Shown here: piece by piece, positions 18,416-27,870 of the stretch
Position numbering within the stretch: the first letter of the stretch is position 1
Layout: every line of letters starts with the position of its first letter
Assembly: GCF_041435195.1 (NCBI RefSeq)
Contig: NZ_CP108106.1
Span: forward strand, 1,116,001 to 1,180,000
DNA length: 64,000 nt
Direction: 5' to 3'
Source of the DNA: Streptomyces sp. NBC_00224
GTDB lineage: Bacteria > Actinomycetota > Actinomycetes > Streptomycetales > Streptomycetaceae
Made by a program: the position numbers and the translations under genes
The notes under the pieces: generated by a model
The model's input: only the letters and a program-made list of their open reading frames with translations
What the model was told of the DNA's origin: nothing
The model's database searches: none

Positions 18416-21400
18416 TCAACCCTGCTGACCGGTCTGCGGGTTGTACGTGACCTGCACGGCGGCCACCTGGTCCGTCGGCAGCACCTCCACCCACTGGTCG
18501 AACACCTCGTACGGCTGCTGCGACTGGGCCTTGAAGCCGTCCGCCAGAGGGTAGAAGCCGTGCTCGTACACCTTGTCCGGCGGCAGGTAGTTGAGGGTGA
18601 CGCCGTCCTCCAGGCGTTCGGTGACCACCTCCTGGCCGTTCTGGTGCTTCTCGACCACGCTGATGGCCACGTACCGCAGGACGTCGCGCACGGTGAGCGC
18701 GGCCGGGTCGAGGTTGCGGTACCGCAGGACGAGGTCCGGGTCCGACCACGGGTAGGCGCGCAGTCTCCCGAGGATCTTGCCGCTCTCGCCCGCCGAGGCC
18801 GGCTGGTACAGGTCGTCGAGCCCTTCCGATCCCTCGATGCTGGTGTCGCTCAGCCAGTTGAGCGCGGCCAGCTCCTTGCCGGGCCGGATGGGCATCACGG
18901 CCTTGACCCAGGGGGCGTTCAGGAACGCGTTGCGCTGGTGGTCGGCGTCGAGCTGCATGAGCCACCCCAGTGAACTGCCCATCCGGGCCGGGGCGGAGGA
19001 GCCGGTGATGTAGTAGTTGTCCTCGCGGAGCATGTCCTGCTTGTCGGACCAGCCCACGACGTGATCGTCCAGACCTGCGGGCTTGCGCCGGAACGACTCG
19101 ACGACGGGGGCGGGCAACCGTCGGCGCACCTTGACGGGGTCGGCGGCGGGGTCGGCGAGCGTGTCGAGCTCGGGGGCGAACACCGGGTGGCTGTGGTGCA
19201 ACCTGGGCCGCCACCACTCGGGGGCGACGAAGTACAGCATCGCGTCGACGTCGAAGATCGAGTTGATCAGTTCGGAGAGCTTGTGCAGCACGTTGGGGTC
19301 GGTCGGCACCGTCTCCCCGACCTGGAGCAGGTGCTGCAGCAGCCTGCGGTAGACGACGACCCGCTCCTCCTCGCGCAGGACGTCATAGCCGCGGGTCTCC
19401 ACGCGGCTGGCGGCGTCGATGCGTTCGATGGCGGCCTTCATATAGGCCTCGCGCTGCAACCGGTCCAGTTCCAGGGTGCGTTCCTTGACCAGCAACGCGT
19501 TGCGGTCCTCGATCTCCTTCCTCTTGTCCGGGGTCGGTGTGTACTTCACCGGGATCGAGAACTGGAGCTGTTCGCCGCCCTTGCCGTGGCCCTGGGTGAC
19601 GTACACGGACAGGCTGGGTGCCTTCGGCAGGGGTGTGCCGTCCGGGACGCCTCCGGCGTTGTCCGTACGGTTCACCACGATGTTGACGCTGAGCGAACCG
19701 CCGCTGACCCACTTCAGGGCGCCGTGCTCCAGGTAGGTGTAACCGTTCTTCGGGTGCAGCGGTACGTCGCACAGCCAGAAGCCGCCGGCGTGGCCGGTGG
19801 AGCTGATGTACCCGTCCACCGGAAGCGCGAACGTGCCGGTGGCCTCTTCCGTGTAGTCCTCGGGGAGCGGCAGCTCATTGGCCGGGGTGACACCGGACAC
19901 GTCCGGCGGCGCGGCGAGATGGACCAGCTTGGCCAGGCCGAGCTCACGGCCGGGATCGTCCACGTAACTCTGCCAGCACAGCTGGGTGCCCAGGTCCTGC
20001 ACCTGGACGCCGACGCGGCGCATCTTGCGGCGCAGCTCGTAGTTGACGAGCTTGTCGGTGGTGTTCTGCAGGACGTACCGGCGGCTCGCGGTGTCGGTGG
20101 TCTCCGTGACGGTGCGGAAGGTGGTCTTGAAGCTCCGCTTGATCTCGGTGCTGAGCCGTTCGCTCTGCTGGCGCATCTGCTTGTGGGTCTGCTCCCGCGC
20201 CTGGCGCTGGGTGTCGGTCATGTCCATGGTGGCGGTCTCGTTGGCGTCGCCCCACACCCACCGCTGGTTGGACGACACCGAGAACCCCAGCTTGGTGCTG
20301 CTCTCGTTCTCCTGCTTGACCGCCTCGGACACGTCGTCCTGCTGTGAGGTGTCCTTCTCCACCTTGTCCGTGGTCTCCAGGCTGGTCTCCACGGTGCGCT
20401 CCACCAGGGTCTTGCGGGTGTGCGCCTCGACCAGTTCCACGGTCCCGCCCGGGCTCAGCCACACATGCTGCACGGGTGGGCCGAGGAAGGTGTCGAACTC
20501 GAAGAAGTACTGGCGGAAGAGGTGCACGATGCCGACCGGGGAGAGGCTGACGCGCTGGACCGCCTCCTGACGGCTGAGCGTCTCCAGCGGGTCGAGCATG
20601 CGCTTGACGCCCCGGTAGCGCTCGGCGTCCACGTCGGGCGCGGGGGCGGTGAACAGGTCCGCCAGGGTGGGGATCAGGCCCTGCTCCGACAGGTAGTTGA
20701 GCAGCCCCGCGACCATCGACTCCTTACGGGCGAGGGTCTGCAGCAGTGCCTTGCGGCGTACGGGGTCGGTGGTCGCGGCGGTGCGCCGGAACAGCTCGGG
20801 GGTGACCTCGCCCGCGAGCATCGTGTCCAGCGCCGTGCGCTTCAGCAGCGGCAGCCAGACGGCGGGGTCGCGCAGGTCCTTGCCCTTGACCCGCTGCTGG
20901 AGCAGATCGGCGAGCACCGAGTCGATCAGCGGACTGTAGGGCTTGGCGGCGAGTGCCGTACCGGTGCGCACGGTGAGCGTCAGATCGTCCGCCGCCGCCT
21001 CGGCCGCTCCGAGGTGGATGATCCCGCCGTCGGAGACCACCGCGTCCGCCGTGACCTGCTGGGACACCAGGGCGAGCAGGTCCTCGTCGGCGCGCGCGAT
21101 CCCGTCGAGGAAGCGGGCGACCGTACGCTGGGAGCGCCAGCCGAGCAGTGGCTGGTACAGGCCGAACGACTCGCTGGCGTACGGGAGCGTGCCCGTGAAG
21201 TCGGGCAGCGGCCGCCCCGTCACCACGCGCGAGCCCCCCATCGGCGCCGGCATGACCTGGACGTTGTCCACATCGCCCGACGCGGTCTTCGCGAACGGTA
21301 CGACGGCCCAGGTGCGCCCGCCCGCGCCCTTGCCGACCAGGAACAACTCGCGGTCGCCCTGGGCCGGTGGCGCCACGAACGAGATCGTCTGCGCGCCCAG

Positions 21401-21661
21401 ACCGCTCAGCACCTTGCCCACGTACTGACGGCTGATGTTGGTGTCGTGTTCCAGGAACGCACCGTTGAGCGCGGGCACATCGGGGAACAGTTTCGGGTCC
21501 TGGACGTCGACACCGGCCGGAATCGCCAAGGCGATCCGCTGCATACCCGCCAGATCCGACGGCAGTCCCGGCTGCACGGTGTAGCTCCAGACCTCGTACC
21601 TCGTCCGCGGCCCGGACGTGGCCAGCGGTGTCCGACCGGTGAACGTGACGACCAGCGTCAT
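18416..21661 (-). CDS. Giant uncharacterised protein with central Thr/Gln-rich coiled-coil segment
   Basis: A 1081-aa protein without signal peptide or membrane helix, in a family I do not recognise. Residues about 1-150 look beta-rich (MTLVVTFTGRTPLATSG onward). About 200-400 is helical with an LTRKES/LEKLSRQEA-like pattern. About 430-560 is a striking polar Thr/Ser/Gln/Glu stretch (VERTVETSLETTDKVEKD, later TQRQAREQTHKQMRQQSERL) predicted by eye as a long coiled coil. It leads into RRKMRRVGVQVQDLG. A second charged helix spans about 710-780. ATG at 21661 has AAGGGGGG upstream. It is followed after 7 nt by the OmpA-like protein gene. The pair could be a self-assembling apparatus or cargo module, but that is speculation. 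There are no toxin, nuclease or ATPase motifs. Confidence 0.8.
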   Translation of the reverse strand: MTLVVTFTGRTPLATSGPRTRYEVWSYTVQPGLPSDLAGMQRIALAIPAGVDVQDPKLFPDVPALNGAFLEHDTNISRQYVGKVLSGLGAQTISFVAPPAQGDRELFLVGKGAGGRTWAVVPFAKTASGDVDNVQVMPAPMGGSRVVTGRPLPDFTGTLPYASESFGLYQPLLGWRSQRTVARFLDGIARADEDLLALVSQQVTADAVVSDGGIIHLGAAEAAADDLTLTVRTGTALAAKPYSPLIDSVLADLLQQRVKGKDLRDPAVWLPLLKRTALDTMLAGEVTPELFRRTAATTDPVRRKALLQTLARKESMVAGLLNYLSEQGLIPTLADLFTAPAPDVDAERYRGVKRMLDPLETLSRQEAVQRVSLSPVGIVHLFRQYFFEFDTFLGPPVQHVWLSPGGTVELVEAHTRKTLVERTVETSLETTDKVEKDTSQQDDVSEAVKQENESSTKLGFSVSSNQRWVWGDANETATMDMTDTQRQAREQTHKQMRQQSERLSTEIKRSFKTTFRTVTETTDTASRRYVLQNTTDKLVNYELRRKMRRVGVQVQDLGTQLCWQSYVDDPGRELGLAKLVHLAAPPDVSGVTPANELPLPEDYTEEATGTFALPVDGYISSTGHAGGFWLCDVPLHPKNGYTYLEHGALKWVSGGSLSVNIVVNRTDNAGGVPDGTPLPKAPSLSVYVTQGHGKGGEQLQFSIPVKYTPTPDKRKEIEDRNALLVKERTLELDRLQREAYMKAAIERIDAASRVETRGYDVLREEERVVVYRRLLQHLLQVGETVPTDPNVLHKLSELINSIFDVDAMLYFVAPEWWRPRLHHSHPVFAPELDTLADPAADPVKVRRRLPAPVVESFRRKPAGLDDHVVGWSDKQDMLREDNYYITGSSAPARMGSSLGWLMQLDADHQRNAFLNAPWVKAVMPIRPGKELAALNWLSDTSIEGSEGLDDLYQPASAGESGKILGRLRAYPWSDPDLVLRYRNLDPAALTVRDVLRYVAISVVEKHQNGQEVVTERLEDGVTLNYLPPDKVYEHGFYPLADGFKAQSQQPYEVFDQWVEVLPTDQVAAVQVTYNPQTGQQG

Positions 21662-21790
21662 CGTTGTGCCCCCCTTGTTCCCCTTGTTTGTCCGAGCCCT
21701 GGCGGCCCCCGTGCGGCGAGAGTGACAGGGGCGGGGGCGCGCGACCAAGCTCCGTTCCGCTGAGCGGACCGGCGCCCCGCGAGCCGCCCC

Positions 21791-22984
21791 TCACGCCGCG
21801 TGCAGAGCCACCGTCGGATGCAGACGCGAGGCGCGGATCGCCGGGTAGAGGCCCGCGACCACGCCGATCAGGAGGGTGGCGGCCAGGCCGCCCGCCAGGG
21901 ACCAGGGTGGGACCACCGCCGTCCACCCCTGGGCCCGGGCGAAGCCGTACGTCGCCGTCGTGCCCAGCAGTGCGCCCGCCACCCCGCCAAGCCCCGACAA
22001 CAGCAGTGACTCGGTGAGGAACTGGAGGCGGATGGCGTTACGGGTCGCGCCCAGGGAGCGGCGCAGGCCGATCTCCTGGCGGCGTTCCAGGACGGAGATG
22101 ACCATGGTGTTGGCGACGCCCACCCCGCCGACCAGCAGGGCCACCGCGCCCAGGCCGAGCATCAGGGTCGTCAGGCCCTCGTCGGTGGCGGCCTTGGCGG
22201 CCAGCGCGTCCGAGGGGCGGGAGATCTTGATGCCCGCCTGGCTGCCGGGGTTGATGCTGCGGGCGAGGACCGCCCGTACGTCCTCCACCGAGTCGTCGGT
22301 GGACCGCTCGAAGATGGTCGTGGGGTGGCCGTCGAAGTTGAAGTAGCGTTCGGCGGCGGGGAATCCGACCATGGCCACCCGGTCCAGGGTGGGGGCCAGT
22401 TCGAGCGGTTTGAGGATGCCGACGACGACCACACGTGTGTCGTTCATCATGATCGTCTCGCCGGTGCGGGTGATGCCGAGGCGGTCCGCCGCCACCGCGC
22501 CGAGGACCGTCGTCGGGAGGCGTTCGCCGGCCGCGGTCAGCCAGCCGCCCCTGTCGACCTCGCCGCCGAGCGCGGACAGCAGGTCGAGGCGGGCCGCCTG
22601 GGTGGTGACGCCCGCGGTGCGCTCCTGGGGGACCACGTCGCTGCGGCGGATGCGCGCGTCGACGTTGGCGGTGGCCGTGGCGTGCCGCACCGGGCCGATG
22701 CGCTCGACCATCGCGACCGCGTTCTTGGGGAGCCTGACCGGCCGGCCCGTACCGTCGTCGTCCGCCTCGGCGGTGAGGAGGTTGGTGCCCAGGCGGTCGA
22801 GCCGGGCCATCAGGTCCGCGCGACTCGACTCGGACAGGCCGACGACGGCGACCATGGTCGCGATGCCGATGGCGATGCCGAGCGCCGAGAGCACCACGCG
22901 AGCCCGCCGCGCGAGCAGGCCGACCGCGCCGACGCGGAGGATGTCGCCGGGCGTGAGACGGGAGGGCTTGAGGTCGTTCTTCAT
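21791..22984 (-). CDS. MacB/FtsX-type ABC transporter permease
   Basis: This 397-aa MacB-like permease has one N-terminal helix (ARRARVVLSALGIAIGIATM), an extracytoplasmic MacB core domain (about 60-265) and three C-terminal helices in an FtsX domain. The coupling sequence VLERRQEIGLRRSLGATRNAI contacts the ATPase. The ATG overlaps the ATPase stop by one base (TGATG), so the subunits are coupled. With the ATPase, the HlyD-like adaptor and the lipoprotein it forms an export system that works mechanically across the membrane; its substrate could be a peptide, antibiotic or lipoprotein. The ATG at 22984 has GGGGGAAG upstream. Confidence 0.92.
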   Translation of the reverse strand: MKNDLKPSRLTPGDILRVGAVGLLARRARVVLSALGIAIGIATMVAVVGLSESSRADLMARLDRLGTNLLTAEADDDGTGRPVRLPKNAVAMVERIGPVRHATATANVDARIRRSDVVPQERTAGVTTQAARLDLLSALGGEVDRGGWLTAAGERLPTTVLGAVAADRLGITRTGETIMMNDTRVVVVGILKPLELAPTLDRVAMVGFPAAERYFNFDGHPTTIFERSTDDSVEDVRAVLARSINPGSQAGIKISRPSDALAAKAATDEGLTTLMLGLGAVALLVGGVGVANTMVISVLERRQEIGLRRSLGATRNAIRLQFLTESLLLSGLGGVAGALLGTTATYGFARAQGWTAVVPPWSLAGGLAATLLIGVVAGLYPAIRASRLHPTVALHAA

Positions 22985-23742
22985 CAACGGACTTCCCCCG
23001 TAAGGCCCGTAAGGCCCGTAAGGCCCGTAAGGCCCGTAAGGCCCGTAAGGCCCGTAAGAAGCGTGGATCGGGAGTCCGAGACGATCTCGCCGTCCTTGAA
23101 GCGGACCCGGCGCGGCAGCGAATCCGCGATCGCGTGGTCGTGGGTGATCACGCAGATGGTGGTGCCGGACGCGTTCAGCTCGTGCAGCAGCTCCATGACG
23201 ATCGCACCGGACGCGGTGTCCAACGCGCCGGTCGGTTCGTCCGCCAGCAGCAGCCGGGGCTCGCCCACCAGGGCGCGGGCGATGGCGACGCGCTGCTTCT
23301 CGCCGCCGGACAGTTCGTTGGGCGTGTGCGAGAAGCGGTGGTCCAGGCGCACCTTGGCGAGCGCTTCCCGTGCCCGGCCGCGCCGTTCCCTCAGCGGTAC
23401 GCCCGCGTACAGCAGTCCGTCGGCGACGTTGTCCACCGCGTCGCGCCCCGCCGCCAGATGGAAGTGCTGGAAGACGAAGCCGATGTGGCGGGCGCGCAGC
23501 GTGGAGAGCCGGGAGTCGGAGAGCTCGGACACGTCGTACCCGGCGACCTTGACGGTTCCCGTGGTGGGTCGGTCGAGGGTGCCGATGACGTTGAGCATCG
23601 TGGACTTTCCGGAGCCGGACGGGCCGACGACGGCGACCAGTTCGCCCTCTTCGACGGTGAGGTTCACTCCGCGCAGGGCGTGGACGCCGCCGGGGTACGA
23701 CTTGGTGGCGTCCCGCAGTTCGATCACGGGGGACGGCGTCAT
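22984..23742 (-). CDS. MacB/LolD-type ABC transporter ATP-binding protein
   Basis: This 252-aa ATPase has Walker [11 protein letters not shown]-loop FVFQHFHL, signature LSGGEKQR, Walker [13 protein letters not shown] and switch His in VITHDH. It powers the permease encoded next. The ATG overlaps the HlyD-like gene stop (ATGA) and its own stop overlaps the permease start. The C-terminus is odd: after the conserved fold the protein ends in repeated Leu-Thr-Gly triplets, caused by a 9-bp tandem repeat in the DNA. Such a tail should be free to change length without harming the ATPase. Confidence 0.95.
   Translation of the reverse strand: MTPSPVIELRDATKSYPGGVHALRGVNLTVEEGELVAVVGPSGSGKSTMLNVIGTLDRPTTGTVKVAGYDVSELSDSRLSTLRARHIGFVFQHFHLAAGRDAVDNVADGLLYAGVPLRERRGRAREALAKVRLDHRFSHTPNELSGGEKQRVAIARALVGEPRLLLADEPTGALDTASGAIVMELLHELNASGTTICVITHDHAIADSLPRRVRFKDGEIVSDSRSTLLTGLTGLTGLTGLTGLTGLTGEVR
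23001..23063. repeat. 9-bp tandem repeat inside the ATPase gene 3' end
   Basis: Six perfect copies of TAAGGCCCG (23001-23054) are followed by a diverged copy (TAAGAAGCG). On the coding strand each unit encodes Leu-Thr-Gly. The unit length keeps the frame whatever the copy number, so slipped-strand changes alter only tail length. Confidence 0.95.
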
Positions 23743-24827
23743 GACGTCGCCACTCCGACCTGCACGCCCTCGCGCACGTCCGGGCCGGAGACCTCGATCC
23801 GCCCGTCGGCGGTCATGCCCGTCTCCACCCGCACCATCTTCGAGGTGGCGCCCTGGACGATCTGGAGGCCGTAGCCGCCGTTCTCGCCGCGCAGCGCGAC
23901 GACCGCCTCGACGGGGACCGCGAGGACTCCCTTGTGTGCCTCGCTGACGAACTTCACGCTCGCCGACGCCTTGGCGTCCTCGCCGGACATGGCGCTCGCA
24001 CCGCCGTCCAGGACGATCTCGACGGTGATGCCCTTCTGGGCGCTCGCACCGGCCGCACCGCTCCCGGAGCCGGGTTCCTCGGGGCGCACCGTCCCGGCGA
24101 CCCGCCCGGCCACGGTTCTTCCGCTCGGCAGGGCGACCTCGACCTTGGTGTTCTTGGAGGTGAGCGCGCCGTCGGTCTGCTCCAGTTGGGCCCGTACGAC
24201 GGGCCGGGTGGCGGCGATCGTCAGCACCGTCGCGCCCGGGGCGATCTGGTCGGCGAGCGCCGCGTCGGCGGCGACCACCTTGACCTGGCCGGGCTGGAAG
24301 ACGACATCGCCCTTGCCCACCCTGCCGGTGCTCTCCCGGTTCAGGGACTTCTGCCACCGCTTCACGGCAGCCTCGGTGTACCTGTCGTACTCCGTGTCGA
24401 CGTAGAGCCCGGCCCCGTACCCCAAGTCGCGCAGACTGCGCTCCAGTTGGAGGACGTCGCTGCCCCGGTCGCCCGCCTTCATCTCGCGGAACATCGGGAC
24501 GGGTCCGTAGAGGAGGGTGACGGGCTTGTCGTTCAGCTCGTAGAGCGCCTGCCCCGTCTTCACCGTCCTGCCCTCGGCGGCGGCCACCGTGACCGTGCCC
24601 TCGACGGCGGATTTGACGGCGCGGCGCTGCGCGAAGTCGAGCTTGCCGTCGACCGTCTTGGACAGTACGAGGTCGGTGCGTACGACCTTCGCCGTGGCGG
24701 GCGGCAGGTCGCCGCTCCTGGCGGAGGCGCCCGCGTCGCCGTCGCCGCCGAAGAGCAGGGCTCCCCCGGTGACCGACGCGGCGACGGCCGCCGCGCCGAG
24801 CGCGAGGAAGGCGGTGCGGCGCGTCAC
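23739..24827 (-). CDS. HlyD-like efflux adaptor with peptidoglycan-binding domain
   Basis: A 362-aa periplasmic-adaptor-like protein. A signal anchor ([20 protein letters not shown]) precedes a short lipoyl-like beta segment ([20 protein letters not shown]). A PGB_1 peptidoglycan-binding domain is inserted ([20 protein letters not shown], about 135-185), and beta-barrel regions follow ([12 protein letters not shown] near the end). This domain order is typical of Gram-positive adaptors coupled to MacB-like transporters. The GTG at 24827 overlaps the lipoprotein stop (GTGA), and its own stop overlaps the ATPase start. It probably links the MacB permease to the cell wall. Confidence 0.9.
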   Translation of the reverse strand: MTRRTAFLALGAAAVAASVTGGALLFGGDGDAGASARSGDLPPATAKVVRTDLVLSKTVDGKLDFAQRRAVKSAVEGTVTVAAAEGRTVKTGQALYELNDKPVTLLYGPVPMFREMKAGDRGSDVLQLERSLRDLGYGAGLYVDTEYDRYTEAAVKRWQKSLNRESTGRVGKGDVVFQPGQVKVVAADAALADQIAPGATVLTIAATRPVVRAQLEQTDGALTSKNTKVEVALPSGRTVAGRVAGTVRPEEPGSGSGAAGASAQKGITVEIVLDGGASAMSGEDAKASASVKFVSEAHKGVLAVPVEAVVALRGENGGYGLQIVQGATSKMVRVETGMTADGRIEVSGPDVREGVQVGVATS

Positions 24828-25504
24828 TGCATGCCGTCCAGACCGTCGAGCAGCTTCGGCTCGCACGCCTTGCGGGCCTGCTTGTACGAGGGCGACTCGG
24901 TGTCGATGGAGCGGGACACCGGGTCCGGGTCGCCGCCCGGCTGGGCGTTGCCGCCGCTCATGGTGGGGTTGGCGAACTTGGAGACGCCGTGGTCCCGCAT
25001 GCACTGGGCGTGCGCGAGCATCGACTCGTACGCCTTCTGCTGGTCGCGCTTGGGCTCGGCGTTCATGGCGTCCTGGAGCTCGGCGACGCAGGTGCCGTTC
25101 TTGCCGCCCTTGATGCCGTCGTTGCGGCCGGGCTGGGAGCCGATCGCGTTGACCTTCGCCCAGTCCAGGTAGCCGCTGAGCTTGGGGTCGGGGAAGTCCT
25201 TGTAGCCGCCCTTGACGCGCATGCACTGGACGTACTTCATCTGGGCGTCGTAGAAGGCGCTCTTGCCCGCGGGCCGGGTGCTCGGCGCGCTCTCCCCCTT
25301 GGCGGCGCTCGCGGCCGGCGCGTCGGGTACGTCGGCGATCGCGCCGTCCTTCTTCCCCGCGCCCGCGCTGTCGTCACCGCTGCCGCAGGCGCCGCAGAGC
25401 GCGAGGACGGGCACGGCCACGAGGGCGGTCATGCGCGATGCGGCGGAGACGCGAGCGTTGGGACGGTTCGTCCTGTTCGTCCTGTTCATCCTGAGAAAGC
25501 TCAT
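24824..25504 (-). CDS. Exported lipoprotein-like protein with duplicated QCMR motif
   Basis: A 226-aa probable surface protein at the head of the efflux operon. A hydrophobic stretch ([19 protein letters not shown]) ends in a Cys cluster that only loosely fits a lipobox (CGAC instead of LxxC). A Lys/Ala/Ser-rich linker follows. The core has two related blocks, [18 protein letters not shown] and [16 protein letters not shown], plus further Cys residues. The N-terminus contains [10 protein letters not shown], from a 9-bp repeat at 25465-25491. The start is uncertain: ATG 25504, an internal ATG at 25489 and one further upstream are possible and none has a good ribosome site. Its role in transport or sensing is inferred from position. 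Confidence 0.75.
   Translation of the reverse strand: MSFLRMNRTNRTNRPNARVSAASRMTALVAVPVLALCGACGSGDDSAGAGKKDGAIADVPDAPAASAAKGESAPSTRPAGKSAFYDAQMKYVQCMRVKGGYKDFPDPKLSGYLDWAKVNAIGSQPGRNDGIKGGKNGTCVAELQDAMNAEPKRDQQKAYESMLAHAQCMRDHGVSKFANPTMSGGNAQPGGDPDPVSRSIDTESPSYKQARKACEPKLLDGLDGMQ
25465..25491. repeat. Short 9-bp tandem repeat at the lipoprotein gene 5' end
   Basis: About three copies of TGTTCGTCC (one starting CGGTTCGTCC, one with an A variant) encode Asn-Arg-Thr triplets. It echoes the other in-frame 9-bp array in the same operon (23001-23063), but the unit is different. Confidence 0.7.
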
Positions 25505-25639
25505 GTGCTTCACGTTCGCGCTCGCAGATGATGACCTGTCCATGGCCATGTGATGGGAACGTAACAATGCCTCCGACCTGCACCTCCGCCCTCGTACGGA
25601 GTAGGCGGAAGCGGGCTCGGCGTGGTCATAATCGGCCCC

Positions 25640-26335
25640 ATGCCGCATGTGCTGCTCATCGAGGACGACGCGTCCGTACGGGACGGAATGGAGCTCGTGC
25701 TGCGCCGGCACGGGTACGGCGTGGCCACCGCCGCCACCGGCGAGCAGGCCCTCGCCCTGCTCGCCGAGGAGCGCGGCGCGCGGATCGAGCTGGCCGTACT
25801 GGACCTGATGCTGCCCGGCATGGACGGCTTCGAGGTGTGCCGCCGCATCCGCGCCCGCTCGGCGACCCTGCCGGTCATCATGCTGACCGCGCGCGGCGAC
25901 GACTCGGACATCGTGACGGGCCTGGAGGCGGGCGCCGACGACTACGTGGTCAAGCCGGTCACCGCACCCGTCCTGGAGGCCCGCATCCGCGCCGCGCTGC
26001 GGCGCGCGGAACCGTCCGGGCAGGCACGGGAGGCGGACTCCGGCCTCGCCGGGCTGGTGATCGACCGCGCCGGACTGACCGTCACCAAAAACGGCGTCGC
26101 GGTCGCGCTGCCACCCACCGAGCTGCGGCTGCTGCTCGAACTGTCGGCCTCCCCCGGCCGGGTCTTCAGCCGCGAACAGCTCCTCGAATCCATCTGGGAC
26201 CACACCTTCCTGGGCGACTCCCGGCTGGTGGACGCGGCGGTCGCACGACTGCGGGCCAAGCTGGAGGACACACCGGCGAAGCCCCGGTACGTCCAGACCG
26301 TGCGGGGCTTCGGCTACCGCTTCGGGCCGCTGTGA
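25640..26335 (+). CDS. OmpR/PhoB family response regulator
   Basis: This 231-aa regulator has a receiver domain (LLIEDDASV acidic pair, phosphoacceptor Asp in LDLMLPGMDG, Lys in VKPVTAPV) and a C-terminal winged helix (ELSASPGRVFSREQLLE onward, TVRGFGYRFG at the end). ATG at 25640 has no good Shine-Dalgarno. CATAAT sits 8-13 nt upstream at -10 spacing, so the transcript may be leaderless. It overlaps the kinase gene (GTGA). It is divergent from the lipoprotein/HlyD/ABC operon, which it probably controls, as in other actinobacterial efflux-two-component pairs. Confidence 0.93.
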   Translation: MPHVLLIEDDASVRDGMELVLRRHGYGVATAATGEQALALLAEERGARIELAVLDLMLPGMDGFEVCRRIRARSATLPVIMLTARGDDSDIVTGLEAGADDYVVKPVTAPVLEARIRAALRRAEPSGQAREADSGLAGLVIDRAGLTVTKNGVAVALPPTELRLLLELSASPGRVFSREQLLESIWDHTFLGDSRLVDAAVARLRAKLEDTPAKPRYVQTVRGFGYRFGPL

Positions 26336-27870
26336 ACCGTACGGACAAGGGCAAGCACACGGTGAACCGCGCGGAGGGGAGCGAGCGTACGACCGCCAAG
26401 TGGCGCTCCCGGCGGCTCATAGGCGGGCTGCGCACCCGGCTCGTCGTCACCTTCGTCGTCGTCGCCCTCATCAGTGCGGTGACCGCGACCGCCCTCGCCT
26501 ACCGGGACGCCCGCACCGCCGTCCTCCAGCGCACCCAGAACACCGCGGTGAACGACCTCCGCAAGCGGGTCACCGCGGTCGCCGCCGACTTCGACCTGCC
26601 GCCCGACCAGCACTCGCTGTCCCGCTTCGCGGCGACGGTCTCGGACGGCATCGGCGCCCGCATCGTGGTCGCCCGCTACCAGGACCTCGTCGCCACCTCC
26701 GACTCGCTCGCCGACACGCAGGGCCGGATCGGCACCGAGCTGCGCGCCGCCGTGCACACCGGCAAGGCGACCCGGTTCCAGCGGGTGATGTGGCGGGGCG
26801 AGCCCTATCTGACCGTCGGCATGCCCGTGACGTACGCCGACGGGGACCACCGCACCTCCGGCCTGGAGGTGTACGCGATCACCGATCTGCGGGCCGAGCG
26901 CGACGACACGGCCGCCCTGCTCGACTCCGTACGGGCGGGCACCGCACCGGTGGTGCTGCTGGCCGCCGTCCTCGCGCTGCTGGCCGCGGGAACGGTCCTA
27001 CGTCCGGTACGCAAGCTGAGCCGGGCCACCCGTGAGCTCGCGACCGGAGACCTCGGCAGCCGGGTCGCGGTCACCGGGCACGACGAACTCGCCGACCTGG
27101 CCCGGACGTTCAACGACACCGCCGACGCACTCCAGGCCTCCGACGCGGAACTGCGCGAGCAGGAGGCGAAGGCACGCCGCTTCGTCGCGGACGTGTCGCA
27201 CGAGCTGCGCACGCCCCTCGCGGCGATGACCATGGTGGCGACCGTCCTGGAGGAGGACGCCGACCAACTGCCCCCGGACGCGGCGCGGGCGGCCCGTACC
27301 GTCGGCGCGGAGACGGCACGGCTTTCCCGGCTGGTCGAGGATCTGATGGAGATCTCCCGCTTCGACGCCAAGGCGGCCCGGCTGAACGCCGCCGAGACCG
27401 ACGTCGCCGAGACCGTACGGGCGTCCCTGGCGCTGCGCGGCTGGACGCACCGGGTGCACACGCACCTGCCCGAGGGCGTACGGGCGGTCGTCGACCGGCG
27501 CCGCATCGACGTGATCGTCGCGAACCTGGTGGGCAACGCGCTGCGGCACGGGGCTCCGCCGGTCACCGTGACCCTGGGGACAGTGAGCGCCGCGGACGGG
27601 AAGTGGCTGACGCTGGAGGTCGCCGACCACGGCCCCGGGCTGCCACCGGGGGCCCGGGAACGGGTCTTCGACCGGTTCTACAAGGCGGACGCGGCCCGTA
27701 CCCGCGGCCCGGCCGACGACAGCGGACAGGGCAGCGGCCTCGGCACGGCGATCGCGCTGGAGAACGCCCGACTGCACGGCGGCACGATCGAGGTGGCCGA
27801 CGGGCCGGGGGGCGGCGCGGTGTTCACCCTGCGGCTGCCCGCACGACGCACCGAAGGGGGCACCGGGTGA
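26332..27870 (+). CDS. Membrane sensor histidine kinase
   Basis: This 512-aa kinase has two transmembrane helices (about 33-55 and 200-225) bracketing an extracytoplasmic sensor of about 145 residues. HAMP (LRPVRKLSRATRELATGDLG) and HisKA follow, with phospho-His in FVADVSHELRTPLAAM. HATPase motifs are N-box VGNALRHG, G1 DHGPGLP and G2 GSGLGTAIA. GTG at 26332 overlaps the regulator stop; a second in-frame GTG at 26362 is possible. Its stop overlaps the following lipoprotein gene (GTGA), so all three are co-translated. The stimulus is unknown; an antibiotic or envelope stress would fit the divergent exporter. Confidence 0.95.
   Translation: MNRTDKGKHTVNRAEGSERTTAKWRSRRLIGGLRTRLVVTFVVVALISAVTATALAYRDARTAVLQRTQNTAVNDLRKRVTAVAADFDLPPDQHSLSRFAATVSDGIGARIVVARYQDLVATSDSLADTQGRIGTELRAAVHTGKATRFQRVMWRGEPYLTVGMPVTYADGDHRTSGLEVYAITDLRAERDDTAALLDSVRAGTAPVVLLAAVLALLAAGTVLRPVRKLSRATRELATGDLGSRVAVTGHDELADLARTFNDTADALQASDAELREQEAKARRFVADVSHELRTPLAAMTMVATVLEEDADQLPPDAARAARTVGAETARLSRLVEDLMEISRFDAKAARLNAAETDVAETVRASLALRGWTHRVHTHLPEGVRAVVDRRRIDVIVANLVGNALRHGAPPVTVTLGTVSAADGKWLTLEVADHGPGLPPGARERVFDRFYKADAARTRGPADDSGQGSGLGTAIALENARLHGGTIEVADGPGGGAVFTLRLPARRTEGGTG

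Noticed and set aside
22984..23063. CRISPR-like array suggested by closely repeated units
   Set aside because: Units are 9 bp with no spacers and lie inside a coding frame; it is a microsatellite.
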